Shown in pieces: positions 11,050-22,534 of a stretch of 64,000 nt of DNA. Within the stretch, counting starts at the first letter, position 1, and each line of letters opens with the position of its first letter. The position numbers and the translations under genes were made by a program. Source of the DNA: Areca catechu (lineage: Eukaryota; Streptophyta; Magnoliopsida; Arecales; Arecaceae); the NCBI GenBank assembly GCA_021397845.1, contig CM038044.1:103910942-103974941 (forward strand), written 5' to 3'. The notes beneath the pieces were generated by a model, which was given only the letters and a program-made list of their open reading frames with translations, was not told the origin of the DNA and made no database searches.

Positions 11050-13552
11050 ATCTCTACCTTGGTGCTATAAGTCTTGACAAGCTCTGTGTGACTGTCTGCA
11101 CCCTTCCTGCTATCTCCAGAGCTGACATCTTCCTATCGAAGCCACCTCGCCTTCCTAGCTGGAACATTGATCCGTGCTCCTCAGCTCCTGAGACTCATGC
11201 TTCATCATACTCCTGACCTCGAACTGATGTCTCCCTGCTCTGTCCCCGTGACTGCAACACCAACCTATGCTTCCGCAGTATACTCAGATAGCTATGCAAA
11301 CCTAATGCCAATGTCTGACATCTTCAGCTTCTGAGCTCCCTTAGAGACCTTTGGGATGACCACCTCCATAGCTGAAGATCAATACAAGTTCATTAGGACC
11401 AACCTGTACCTCCTTCATAGCACCAACTTGAGATCTCTGTTGTAAGCTCCCTTCTGCTAAGCAGCTACATTACTCACTCTGGACTTCCTGGAAAGACCCG
11501 CAACGATCTTGAACTGGCACTCGCTGCACCCAGAGCTTCACCTGACACTATCTCCATAGAGCCATGCCAATCACTGCACACTCTACCCACTTAGCTAAGT
11601 GTACCCCTGGTGCTCGTGCTAGGATCTAACCAGTATCCCTGCACCTCCCACTCTGAACTCGTGCCAAAGCTCTCTCTCCAATCAAGAAGACACCTCCAAC
11701 CAGTGCTCCACCTGAAACAAAAGTCCACCTGATGCCGCAAAAGTAAACCCCGAGGCCCGCAACTCAACGCTACCTTACTGAGCCTGCACCTGAACCTCGT
11801 ATCCAGTCGCTGCCTCCTCAGATCCTTCGCATCACCGCAGACCCCTCCGAGACCATTTTGGATACGTAACCCCGCAGGAACCTCTAAAACCCAGGGCTCA
11901 TCCCAACTCCTCTAACCCAGCGACTGACCCAGCAACCATCTCCAGCGACTGCTCCATCATATCCCAGCATGTCTCCTTGCTGCATGATATCCCTGGCGCT
12001 CCCTGAGACCTATCCCCGGTCTCCCTCAGTTGCCAGCCCCATCAGCTCTAGTCTCCATCCCTAGGCAAAAGCCGCCATACCGGGACACTCCCGACTGCCC
12101 GATACCTCCGGCGCTCTTTGAGAATGTCCCTTGTCTCCCTGAGCTGCCCCTGGTACCACTGTTGCTGATGTACTCAGGTCTCCTTAAGATATCTATCTCC
12201 CGAAACCAACCTCCAACTACGTGGGATACCACCCATATCCAAATCTATCACGATCAAGGTAGCTGGAGTACTACCGATCGCTTTCTTTCACAGTGATCAA
12301 GAACTTGGTCCACTATTGATGGAGTTACCACTCATGCTCTGAAAGATCTCCAGTATGTATCGCTCCACCTGTACTGAACCACAGATCACCTGACCTATCA
12401 TAGCTCCTCAGTATAGGACCTGCAGCTCTGCACCACCATCGCGAACTCCTACACTACCGGACCCATCATCTTTGGTGAGATCCACTCCACCAGCAGATCT
12501 CCACACTACTCCCGATACCATGAACCTCTGTCTGCCAAGGAGTGCCGAAGATGGAACCATCCTACATGTGCTACCCGCTCACACGGCACTGTACTGTGAT
12601 CTCCACATACCCTATGATCTGATTTCATCATCAGATCTAACCTAACTTAACATGAAGAGCTCGAAAAATAGAGTCCAATGGCGTAGACGGGGCTCAAATC
12701 GGAGTTCAATTGAGCCTGGAATCACCAAAAATCCATTAGCATGATTTTCAAAGCATAGTGACTTGGGATGCCTCAATCCGCCGGTCCATGCATGCCAAGC
12801 CAGTCTACCAGCTGCCATGGCTATCGGTCCATAGCAGAAACCATGGACCACAGCTCCTCCCGGTTGTGTCATCGCCCCCCGGCCGCCATGCCTCGACTCC
12901 GGTGACCGCCCGCGACCTTGCCGCACCTCCGGTGACCGCCCGTGCACCATGCACGCGTCCGATGACTGCCCACATATGTGGCCGTGCCTCAGATGGCTGC
13001 CCGCATGCCAAGTCATCCGATCTATAGCTGATCGAGACCGAGCACCTCTCTGACAACTTCCCGCCATCGATTCGAGCCTTCGGCAAACTGCCTCTCTGCG
13101 CAGAGCCCGTGACCGGCATTGAACCCACGCTCGGAGACAAGCCAGTGCCCAGCGTCACTCCCGCGATCGAGCGAGCCCATGCTTCGTGCCCTGCACCGTC
13201 CGCACCACCGTCTCCTCCTGCATTGCGCCCGTGGCTGCACCGCAGCAACGCCCTGCGTTGCTCTGCTATGACGCGTCCGCAACGGCCATCTCTTTCACTA
13301 CGACCGACGCCCTGCACCGCTCTGCGCATCATCCGTACCTGTGGTCGTGCCCTGCGATGCGCTGCTTCGTGCATCGCCCAGATCCATGCGGGATCTGCTC
13401 CTCCAGATCCGTGGGTTCTTCTCCGTCTCCATTTTTGGGAGGGCAGCAGGCCCTCACCTCCACTCGGCATCTCGAGATCTGCACCATCCTCGTTGACATC
13501 ATCTTCCCTGCATCCTTCACACCACCGCATCAAGGTCAGCTCTGATACCAAT
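11050..13552 (-). other. Internal region of H, no recognised genes
   Basis: This moderately GC-rich sequence has short open frames on both strands and no retroelement motifs. The longest frame (12805-13773, minus) runs from the 5' LTR across the PBS and is probably chance. The stretch at 12880-12990 is rich in GTGACCGCCCG-like motifs. The origin of the internal DNA is unknown; it may be captured or heavily decayed sequence. Confidence 0.6.
13539..13550 (-). other. PBS of H (initiator tRNA-Met)
   Basis: TGGTATCAGAGC on the minus strand, two bases from the LTR end; a full 12-base match to the usual plant initiator-Met primer site. Confidence 0.85.
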
Positions 13553-14024
13553 TGTTGGAGCAAATCCATTCCACGGAATGCCCGGGATCCTTCTTGATGC
13601 TGCCATGACGGAAAGGAAACAATTACTAGGAAAGAGATGGGGCGCGCCATCCGCTCCCGTCGCAGAGATGAGCCCCCATGGGGCTGCATGCATGAGAGAG
13701 AACCAAGGAGAAGATGAACTAAGGTTTTTGGAAGAGAAAAGGGATCTCGTCTTCTCATCTCATTTTTCGACATTCCCGTTGTTCTTTATATACAAAACAG
13801 ACTAACCCTAGGTCACAACTGACCTAATCCTAAAAAAACTCCCCTCCTCTGAGTCACAAGAGAAAACTCAAACCCAAGCCCATGTACATCCATGTCTCAC
13901 TAGTTCTCTCTACCCTGGATTAAGACCCTGACCCAACATGACTTAGAGCCCTGGAAACTTATAAACCAGTTTCCAGACCTGTATGACTCCAAATAAGACT
14001 TGGAGCACCACATTAGCCCTAACA
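13553..14024 (-). repeat. 5' LTR of H (472 bp)
   Basis: Ends are TGTTGG and CTAACA on the plus strand. The minus strand carries TATATAAAG at about 13784-13792, a good TATA box with the start site expected about 30 bases further left. Confidence 0.9.
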
Positions 14025-14430
14025 TCTTTATCTTGCCTAAGAAAGTTGATGCGGTTGAACTTAGAGTTGACACATAGTCTAAGAGAGTCATCTCAAAAAT
14101 AGGATAAAAAATATACATTTCTATCTTGTTCCGAGGGACTCAACTTGTAGAAACTCCAGACTGACTTGTAGCTGTGTGCCACTGGAAATTTTTGTATACG
14201 AGAGTCATCTCTTGAAATTTGAGGTTAACTCTTAATTTCAACCTTCATTTCTTTTATAATATGGCTTCTCAAACTTCCTTTCCCTAGCGTCAAATTCTTG
14301 AAATTACTTTGGCATTCTTAAATCAATTTAGCCTCCTACAAATTTTCTCAACATATACTTCAATAAACCATTAGTTCACATCATATACTTAAATATTTTA
14401 TGTTCATCAAAATCATTTCTTGGGTCAACA
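14025..14430 (-). repeat. 5' LTR of B, outer part
   Basis: This resumes the B LTR after H; bases 14025-14029 are the right TSD of H. On the minus strand the LTR begins TGTTGACCCAAGAAATG at 14430, the standard start of this copia group. The following 115 bases (14431-14545) show nothing recognisable. Confidence 0.75.
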
Positions 14431-14595
14431 TTAGTTAACATATTATTTGTCTTCTTGTATAAAAAATGGAATGTAAGATAAATTAAAGATCTTTCATTGC
14501 TCAAAGAATCAAACATTATCTGTCTTTAATTTATTATTGCTTTTTGTTTATGTTATACCCAACCGGCTCACCATCGAACCGGACCGCCACATCTA

Positions 14596-14945
14596 CTGAG
14601 GTCCGACCGGATCATTTTTTACGGACATCCGGGCGACCTTTTCCTGCTGAAGCTCCGACGGATGCTCTCCTTCGAGGGTCCGACCAACCCACTGAAGTAG
14701 AGGTCCGAACGATCCACTTCTACTGAGGTCCAGTCGACCTTCTCCTGCTGAAACTTCGACGGATGCTCTTCTTTGAGGGTCCGACCGACCCACTGAAGTA
14801 GAAGTCTAAATGACCCACTTATGCTGAGGTCCGGTCGACCTTCTCCTACTGAAGCTCCGACGAACGCTCTCTTTCTGAAATCCGACCGACCTATTGAAGT
14901 GGAGGTCCAAGCGACCTACTTCTGTTGAGGTCCGACCAACCCGCT
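14596..14945 (+). repeat. About 101-bp tandem repeats inside the solo LTR
   Basis: Units beginning (C/T)TGAGGTCC start at 14596, 14723, 14824 and 14925. The first unit is longer (127 bases) and the next two are 101 bases. Each contains a GTCGACCTT..CCTGCTGAA segment. Confidence 0.75.
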
Positions 14946-15151
14946 CTAAGGATCTCAATAACTCCGGAAGCCTCCTCCAGCTGATACCAGAATTCTGTTA
15001 TAACAGACTCCTGCTATATCAGCACCACTACTCCACTACTCCCACGACGTCGCCCTATCTTGGCGCCACGTGGCCACTCTCCGGATTCTCCTAGAGGTAG
15101 ATCAGTCTTTCCAGGCTTCACCCCTAACAAGTTTTGGCATTGCTCCGTGCC

Positions 15152-15159
15152 TATATAAG
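15152..15159 (+). promoter_or_regulatory. TATA box in the solo LTR
   Basis: TATATAAG preceded by GTGCC, about 240 bases before the LTR end. Confidence 0.6.
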
Positions 15160-15403
15160 GTAAACCGGGGAACACAGGACGATAAGCAAGCTAAGACAAG
15201 CACTAGCACTCTCTTCCTTCTCCATACGCTGCCTCTTTGATTCCTCCATTCTGTTGCCCTCAAGCTTCCGCTAACCTAAGCATCGAAGTATCCCCCGCCA
15301 GAACACCATCGGCCCTTAGAGACTTTGTTGCAGGTAAACCGAAAAAGAGCGCTCCAGCCCAGCCGTCCAAACCCGGTCTGGAAGAAGTTGCAGCAACAGT
15401 TTA

Positions 15404-18074
15404 TTCATAGTTTATTTAAATTTCCCACATTTTATCTTTCAAATTTCTTGTTTTTAGTCTCCAAAAAAGAACTCTAGTTTACCGGTACTAGATTACCGGT
15501 AATGATAGAGCACTTCATAGCCCCAGCTACACCCTCCTTTTCATCTTCTTTCTAACTAACATGATGATAGTAAAAGTTCTTAAAGATCAGGGTGCCTAGA
15601 TCTATGCTACTATCATTATTATAGCCCCCTTATTATCTCTTATCTTGTGATCAAGATGCTGCAGGTGGCATACAATCACCCAACCTTGCTGCAGGTTTGT
15701 TATCCCATTAAAGGAAATATAAATACATTTTCAATTTAGGTATAGATATCGCCAAACTTGACATGAACTTGACCTGCCAACGCCCCAATTGTGAAGCTTT
15801 ATAAGTTTTATATAAATTTATTGAGCTTAAAGTTCACTTTCTTCTCTACACTAAGTTGGTTACAATTTTTCCTATATTAAATTTAACATCACACACATGT
15901 TTTAACAAAACAAATTTACACCCTCACTGAATTTTGTAGGAGTATTTTCATATAGTTTCACCATATATATTTTTTGATCATAAGACTTTGATTTCAGAGA
16001 TTATCATTTTCATTATTTACTTAAAATGATATCAACAGAATAAATTTAAGATTGTGCCATCTGTTGAGTTTATCACTTTTTCCTTTTTACATTTAGAGTT
16101 TTTAATTAGCTTGCAATACATTGGGATTTTAAGCTTCCAAACTTTTGAGCTTTTCATATGTAGAGTTTTTAATTAGCCAATGACTATGTACGATTGGTTT
16201 AGTATCAAGCCTGCAGACCAATGGAACAAAAAATCTTGGCTCTATTAGAGACAGCAGCCAACGTGGCATCGCTACACTTTATTCTAAAATTCCTTTCCAA
16301 TTTTTTTTAAAAAAGAAATCATACTTCCACTGTTACTATTTCCTTTAGCAGTTCTTCAAAATAAAGAAAGAAAAGATGCTTACATTTTTTTATTCTTGGA
16401 AAGTGAAAGTTTTGGTGTGGCCTTTGGAGGAGAGTAACAAGTGGAGGAATGCGCAAGCATGCCAGGTTGTCGTTTTTTTTTTTTTTTTTTTTTTTTCCTC
16501 TAATCTCTTACCAAAGACAAAACAAACCTCTTTTTCTGAAGTGGACTACAAGCAATACTTTGATCCCTCGTATGGACCGGAGTCCGTGGCCACACTCAAT
16601 CAATGCTCCATTAGATTTGTTATCATTGTCCAAAGTCAATGTTCTCTCTGCACGTTGCAGCAAAAAAAAAAAAAATAAATAAATAAAATAAAAAAAAAAT
16701 CTAAAATTATTGCTACTATTGTGACCCCTCATGATTTATTTAAAAAAATATTATTTTCTCCGCATGCATGTACACGTTAGAGACTTATGTTTTCTGCAAA
16801 CGAGGTTTATAATTAAAAGCACTTACAAAAAATTTTACATGTATAGGTAACGTCTATTATTTTAATGATAAAACGGTGGGTACATTTTATCTCGTATCCA
16901 ACCCGTCACAGGATTCAACCTACGAAAAAGAAACAATGATCGTGGATCAAAAAAAATCTCAAATTAAACTCGATCTCATCCATTTAATTTATTAATTAAA
17001 TAAATAATCTACTAATCCGATCCAATCTAATTTATTTAATAAATAAATAATTTATTTATCTAATCCGATTCAACATGATCTTATCCGTATCAAATGGATT
17101 AAACAGATTAGATCCAAAAATACTTGACCTAACTTATTTATTAAATGGATTAAACATGTCTACCCATTTATGATTTGAATCCATTTATTCTAAATTCAAG
17201 CTTATTTATGATCGGTCGGATACGAGTTAAGTTGGCAAGTCGGATCATAAATTACCATCCCTAAATATATTCAACTAAATATAATAAAATTTTTATTTTA
17301 AATTTAAATCTGCATGGCAGTATAGAAAAAATTTATTTATTAGCATGACTAAGTTTTAATGTAAATTATTTATTTATTTTCTAGTCATCTAATTAAAAAA
17401 TTGCTAGGCAAGTTACAACAATTATTTTTTATTATAACAGTAATGTTGCTGAAGCAAATTATTTTTTAAAAGATATTAGTATTGATATTCATGAAATCTT
17501 GCCGCCAAGGAATCGCAATCCAGCAGGATATATAAGGACTGGGATGCGGAAATCTAGGTCCCGAAGGTTTTTATATACGGAACACTTTAATAAAAAGATT
17601 GGATTACCTTGAAAAAAATATATATATCCAACCAAAAGACTGGACGACTTCCTCCTAACCAAATGGTTAGGGCTGGACTGACCTGATCCTTTTGACTTCA
17701 CATGGACGAAGGCAAAAATCTGATTCAATTTTACCTAATGTAAAATTTGAATCACTATAATAGTTTCTTGAAATTCTGCAATAGGAAATAAGGCTACATA
17801 AGGCCCGATCTTTAAATTTCAAAGATTATCACTAAAATTTAGGAATTAGATAATCTCAGCCTCTCCTAAATCATGCGTTCTAAAATTCGGGAATCGGAAA
17901 TAGGGATAAGGACTGATGTTAAAATTTCAAGGATTATCCCACATATTTAGAAATTAGATAATCTAAGCCACCCGCTGGCTCTTTCTCTCCACCCTCATGT
18001 TCCTTTGTCAACTTTCATTCGGTGGGGAGTTATCCAATGGGAAAGAGTTGAAACATCAAAACAAACCATAAAAA
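15404..18074. other. AT-rich intergenic DNA without recognised genes
   Basis: No coding region could be supported. Visible items are a 24-base T run at 16473-16496, A-rich runs at 16662-16700, and an imperfect direct duplication of about 110 bases at 17770-17990. The stretch near 16900-17270 is rich in ATCCGATCCAA-like motifs and ends in ACCATCCCTA, resembling the edge of an old dispersed repeat. Short open frames here (such as 16376-16678) run through homopolymers and are not genes. Confidence 0.6.
17770..17990. repeat. Imperfect tandem duplication, about 110-bp unit
   Basis: Both units contain AATTTCAA(A/G)GATTATC, then a TTTAG(G)AATTAGATAATCT block and AGCC. The first unit starts near 17770, the second near 17881. 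Divergence is substantial, so the duplication is old. Confidence 0.65.
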
Positions 18075-18445
18075 TAGGGCTGGAAACAAGTGAATATTAT
18101 CTAGCCTTATCCATTTCTACATCTGGTTTCGTTCGGCTAGTGATTTTTTAATAATAGATCCAGATACATGTTCATTAATTTTGACTTCTCAGGTGGCTAC
18201 CAACTATCCACCCACCGTGGCAATATTCTATTTTACTAAATAATCAATTTTTCTATATGTATTAAAAACTAATTCACATTATATATAAAATATACTCATT
18301 TGAAATATATTTGGATATTTTATATTTTATTAATTATTTATTTTCATAAAAATTCATTCTATATCTGTTTCATAAAATATTAAAAATGAATAACCTCATT
18401 ATATTCTTTATGATATCCACAAAAGTACTTCTTTGTTTTCTTTGT

Positions 18446-18740
18446 AAAAAAAAGAATAAAGGGAATAAATCCGGCGTAGCTACTTCCACAGGCCCCACCC
18501 CACCGAAAAATATTCGATTCAAAGCACTAAATTTTTATAGCCTTTCCCACCTAAGGATGATTATGTCAACCCGACTCCATCAAGGTACCAACTGGTCAGA
18601 ACGGGTAAGAAGAAGGACTCTAGCCTCTCACTCACCCAACCGTCCGAGCCTTAGAGAATAATCCCTGAATTTCAAGCTTTGAACCCATGACTTGCTGGTT
18701 GTGAGATAAGATCCCAACAAGCTGGGCTACCGTCTTGGTG
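18446..18740 (-). mobile_element. tRNA-derived SINE
   Basis: On the minus strand a tRNA-like head begins near 18740. An A-box-like TAGCCCAGCTTG lies at 18718-18729 and a B-box-like GGGTTCAAAGC at 18676-18686, with the spacing usual for RNA polymerase III promoters. About 230 bases of unrelated body follow, ending in a T run (18446-18453), as in plant SINEs with a 3' poly-T tail. No clean TSD was found. It could instead be an old tRNA-like pseudogene, but the body and tail favour a SINE. Confidence 0.6.
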
Positions 18741-19302
18741 ATCATCTTTATTTATAATATCTAAAATTATCAATAACTTTAATATTTGCTTATGTACGTG
18801 TATAATTTTTTTACAATTTTTTAAAATATAAATAATTCATGATTTTATTTATACTTCAATTAAAGAGTAATAGTGTTATTTAATATATATATTAATATTT
18901 TTATATTATATATATATATTGATTGTTTATTATTTTTAATATATCTATAATACAAATTAAATCCAATCAAATTAAAAATCTAGATTCTTAGCCAAATTGA
19001 TCTCCATGCAAGTAATTTATATTGATTTTTATTATAAATTTCACTCAAAATATGATTTATATCTGAATACTATCTAACTTAATTTGTATTTTGATAGATA
19101 AAATATGGATAAATTAATAACTAGCTTGTATTCGTATCCATTAAAAGCAAATATAGATATGCATAATATCCAATTTATACCATATCTATTTTAAATAAAT
19201 ATTGATACTAATTTTGGTATTTATTTAATATATATATCCATATTTGTATTGATTAAGAAAATATAGATATAAATATAAACATATCATTATTCCGTCCATA
19301 TC

Positions 19303-19307
19303 ATACC
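19303..19307. other. Left TSD of element C (ATACC)
   Basis: Identical to 32328-32332; produced by integrase on insertion of C. Confidence 0.95.
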
Positions 19308-19384
19308 TGTTGGGATACGATACATTTGATTTATTTATATTGATCTGATAGGGGTTGAATCTGGTTGATCAAATGATATGTAAA

Positions 19385-19990
19385 GTCGACCAATGCCCAA
19401 GAGGCGTAAAGATGATCAACGTCCAAGAGGCGTAAAGATGATCAATACCCAAGAGGTGTAATGACGATCAACGTCCACGAGGCATAAAATCGATTAATGT
19501 CCAAGAGGCGTAAGGTTGATCAATGCCCGAGAGGCGTAAAGATAATCAATGCCCAATAGGCGTAAGGCTGATCAATGCCCAAGAGGCGTAAAGATGATCA
19601 ATGCTTAAGAGGCATAAGGCTGATCAACGCCCAAGAGGCATAAAGATGATCAATGCCCAAGAGATGTAAGGCTGATCAATGCCCAAGAGGCATAAGGCTG
19701 ATAAATGTCCAAGAGGCGTAAAGATAATCAACGTCCAAGAGGCATAAAGATGATCAATTCCCAAGAGGCATAAGGCTAATCAACACCCAAGAGACGTAAA
19801 GATGATCAATGCCCAAGAGTCGTAAGGCTGATTAATGTTCAAGAGGCGTAAAGCCAATCAACGCCCAAGAGGTGTAAAGATGATCATGCCCAAGAGGCGT
19901 AAAATCGATCAACGCCCAAGAGGCGTAAAGCCGATCAATGCCAAAGAGGCATAAGGCTGATCAACTCTCAGGAGAAGCAAAGTTGATCAA
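19385..19990 (+). repeat. 26-bp tandem array in the C 5' LTR
   Basis: Units read GATCAA(T/C)GCCCAAGAGGCGTAA plus AGAT or GGCT, about 22-23 copies. Each unit contains or nearly contains the palindrome TGATCA. Copies vary by single transitions such as GCGT to GCAT. There are no spacers between units. Confidence 0.92.
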
Positions 19991-20127
19991 TGTTCAAATG
20001 ACGTGAGATTGTTCGACATCTTGAAAATAACTGATCAACTATGGATAACGCTTATTGCACGTGTTGATGTCTTAACAAATTAACCGTTTACAGCTGTAGT
20101 TGGCTGGAAATGGTTAAGTCTGAGGTC

Positions 20128-20135
20128 TATAAATA
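20128..20135 (+). promoter_or_regulatory. TATA box of the C 5' LTR
   Basis: TATAAATA, followed by CCGGTGAG; the same site is at 32100-32107 in the 3' LTR. Confidence 0.75.
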
Positions 20136-20357
20136 CCGGTGAGCACGATGGAGAAGGGGATCCTGATTCCAAAACACCTTCCACTCAATTTTTCTTCAGA
20201 TCGCATCTGTCTAGTCCAAACACTATCGATGAGCTTGGGAGTAGGAGCATTTCAACACACAGAGCCTCCAAGAAGATGAAGATTAATTAGCTCAACCTGT
20301 TTTCATTTGATCTAGCTTAAGCCCAAGCATCATTGTAATTTGTTTGGACACAATAGA

Positions 20358-20377
20358 TTAGCATGCCAAGAAGGGGG
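20358..20377 (+). other. PBS of C (Tat type)
   Basis: TTAGCATGCCAAGAAGGGGG directly follows the LTR. It parallels the sites of D and E (TTGGCGTGCCAGGTAGGGGG in D), which in the Tat branch are thought to pair with tRNA-Arg. The tRNA assignment is from family knowledge. Confidence 0.7.
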
Positions 20378-20413
20378 ACTCAGTGAAAGAGTCTCAAGAA
20401 TCTGAAAGAAAAT

Positions 20414-21864
20414 ATGGTGAAAGGTAGGAATCGGAATCAACCTGTTGAAGACATTCCTCATCCTCCAAAGGAGAACGATCCCATTATTGGCGAGAGGATG
20501 GAAGTTCTTCCTGCTATAAATTTGGATCAAGATAGGTTAAATACTCTGTTGGACAAGGTAGAAATACTCACTGTGGCAGTGCAAAATTTCCAAGAAATCG
20601 CTACAAAGGAACCATCATGACTTGCTGCATCAAGAAGTAGCCGGCGACCTTCTCTTCAGGTAAGTAAACATCTTAGTCCAAGAAGACATTCATCTTATCA
20701 ACATTCTTCAGGTGAACAATCTCCTTCAAAGCAACATCACCGATCTCATCATCACACCAAGAAACAAAACAAGGGAAAATGCCCGCGATCTCATTTGACA
20801 TCCTCTGAGGAATCAACTCCTGATAGTGCTCGAGTTCTAAACCTTGCAAGAGCAAATGATTTTGATAAGAAATTCAGAAAGCTAGAGCTGCAGATTGCCA
20901 GAGTTGTTGAGCGGAGGAAAGCAGAGGATACAACACCAAGCTGCGATATCTTATCCCCTTTTTCTAAGAAGATTATGGAGGAGAAATTCCTCATCATTTC
21001 AAAATTCCATAGATTGAGCTATATGATGGATCATCTGATCCCTTGGATCATCTGGGTAGCTTTAAAGCCCACATGTTGATCCAAGGAACATCAGACACAC
21101 TCCACTGTCTTGCTTTCCCAGCAACTTTAAAGAAATCTGCGAGAATGTGATATTCAAGTCTCCAGCCGGATACCATTCATTCTTTCAGTCAGTTGGAAAA
21201 GTTGTTCGTCTCTCACTTTAGAACAAGCAAAAAAAATACCCAGAAACTCCGATAGCTTATTCTTCATTCAACAATCAGAATGAGAGTCTTTGAGAGACTA
21301 CATAACGAGGTTTAATTTTGCCACATTGGAGATTTCGAATCTTAATGAATACATGGCAATGTCAGCTATGAAGAAGGGATTGCGAGCCTCTAGGTTCACA
21401 TTCTCTTTAGATAAAAAGTTTCTGACCAATTATTCTGAACTACTGGCTCGTGCCCAAAAGTACGCTCAGGTCGAAGAACAAGCCCTGAGCCGGTGACAGG
21501 TAGAAATAAAATCGATGCTAAGTAAAAAGAATTCTTAAAAGGATGACTTCCGATCACCTGGAGTCCGATCAATTCAACGGCAGGGTCAGAGGCCAAAGAA
21601 CTTGGTCGGCAGGAACTATGTCAGTAGATTCGACACTTATACTTCCCTAACTCTCATGAGAGAGAAAATTCTGATGGAAATTAAGAAATAAAATTTTCTT
21701 CATAGGCCAAGGCCAATGAGAGCTCCACCTATTATGCACAACAAAGCCAAATATTATCGGTTTCATTGTGATCATGGATACACTATGGAAGAGTGTATCC
21801 AACTGAAAGATGAGATTGGAGATCTAATCAAATGAGGTTATTTGGGCAGATATGTCCAAAACTA
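20414..21864 (+). pseudogene. gag: Tat-lineage gag of C, broken
   Basis: The start MVKGRNRN at 20414 matches the position of D gag. Downstream come a Ser/His-rich linker, the KKIMEEK motif before the capsid core (20960-21000), SLRDYITRFNFATLEI and RASRFTFSLDKKF (21290-21420) in the core, and a zinc-knuckle-like block near 21740-21800 (YYRFHCDHGYTMEECIQLKDEI). Stops follow residue 68 (near 20618) and near 21496, 21536, 21690 and 21836, and frames shift around 21010-21290. Gag would build the particle; here it is non-functional. Confidence 0.85.
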
Positions 21865-21973
21865 AAATCAAAACCGACTAATTGAAGCAGCAGTACCAAG
21901 GCCAATGGCTCCAAGAATGATCACTGATGGGACGAAGCTCCCAAATTAACAGCCGACTGATGGTTCAGTCAGA

Positions 21974-22471
21974 ATGATTCACCAAGCATATTATGAAGAT
22001 GATCGGAGCACCAAGAGGCTTCGAAGAAGCATTAGCTTTTCTGATGATGACTTACAAGACATCCAAATGCCGCATAATGATCGTGTAGTGATTTCCATAA
22101 TAATTACGAACTATGATATACATAGAATTCTGATTGATAATGGAAGTTCTACTAAAGTCTTACTTTATGTTGCTTTTGTCAAGATGAATTTACCAACTAA
22201 TAAGCTACGAAGAATTCATATGCCATTAACTGGATTTGACGAAAATTCCATAGGAGTAGAGGGAGAAATTACACTTCCCGTAACCCTTGGAACAACGCCG
22301 AAGCAAAAGACTTTTCCTCTTACTTTTATGGTTGTTCGGATTTCCTCTATGTATAATGCAATCTTGGAAAGACCTGCTCTGAATAAGTTCCAAGCTATTG
22401 TGTTGACATATCATTTACTGATGAAATTTCCAACCCAAAATGGGATTGGAGAGATAAGAGAAAATCAATAG
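21974..22471 (+). pseudogene. pol: Aspartic protease region of C
   Basis: The block HRILIDNGSSTKVLL at about 22120-22165 aligns with the protease active-site block of D and E (VDSGSSTD). The second residue of the D-S/T-G triad is Asn here. The downstream PLTGF, GEITLPVTLG and NAILERPALNKFQA match the conserved protease C-terminal part in this lineage. The frame is open for 165 residues and ends in TAG, with a further stop before RT. The changed active site alone would impair cleavage of the polyprotein. Confidence 0.8.
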
Positions 22472-22534
22472 ATGGCTCGTCAATGTTTGACAATTCAAAA
22501 TCAACAATCAATCAACAACTAAGTTTCTGAACAA

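Larger units (their letters stand above)
10580..14024 (-). mobile_element. Element H: non-autonomous LTR retrotransposon (3445 bp), complete
   Basis: Two direct repeats of 470 and 472 bases (10580-11049 and 13553-14024) flank 2.5 kb of internal sequence, and a 5-bp TSD TCTTT sits at 10575-10579 and 14025-14029. The initiator-Met PBS (TGGTATCAGAGC on the minus strand, 13539-13550) sits two bases inside the right repeat, so transcription runs leftward. A tract reading CCAAGGTAGAGAT lies just before the 3' LTR, like a copia polypurine tract. No gag, protease, RT or integrase could be recognised. It therefore looks like a small LARD-type element that would depend on copia proteins supplied by others. 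Confidence 0.9.
7152..14430 (-). mobile_element. Element B: SIRE-like Ty1/copia retrotransposon, 5' part, with H inserted in its LTR
   Basis: On the minus strand the order is 5' LTR (14430 down to about 9655, interrupted by H), a weak initiator-Met-type PBS, gag, protease and the start of integrase. The integrase stops abruptly at 7152, where element A is inserted. The LTR start TGTTGACCCAAG is typical of a widespread plant copia group. The remaining pol lies outside the window, left of A. Confidence 0.75.
14551..15398 (+). repeat. Solo LTR (848 bp), probably Ty3/gypsy
   Basis: It runs TGTTATACCC...GCAGCAACA and is flanked by a perfect TSD GTTTA at 14546-14550 and 15399-15403. No internal region or second LTR adjoins, so the element was reduced to one LTR by recombination between its two ends. 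TATATAAG at 15152-15159 is a likely TATA box. The sequence style (CCGACC-rich repeats, end GCAGCAACA) suggests gypsy; the orientation follows from the TATA box. Confidence 0.85.
19308..20355 (+). repeat. 5' LTR of C (1048 bp)
   Basis: It starts TGTTGGGATACG and ends GGACACAATA, where the partner LTR ends CACAACA, so the terminal CA here has mutated to TA. It carries a 26-bp tandem array and a TATA box at 20128-20135. Confidence 0.92.

Noticed and set aside
12805..13773. 322-residue minus-strand open frame in element H
   Set aside because: It starts within the 5' LTR and crosses the PBS into the interior, is low in recognisable motifs, and overlaps other chance frames on both strands.
16376..16732. 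Short frames on both strands around 16.4-16.7 kb
   Set aside because: They pass through poly-T and poly-A runs and encode mostly Phe or Lys stretches.
19385..19990. 26-bp repeats as a possible CRISPR array
   Set aside because: Units are contiguous without unique spacers, lie inside an LTR and recur in the partner LTR; the genome is a plant.
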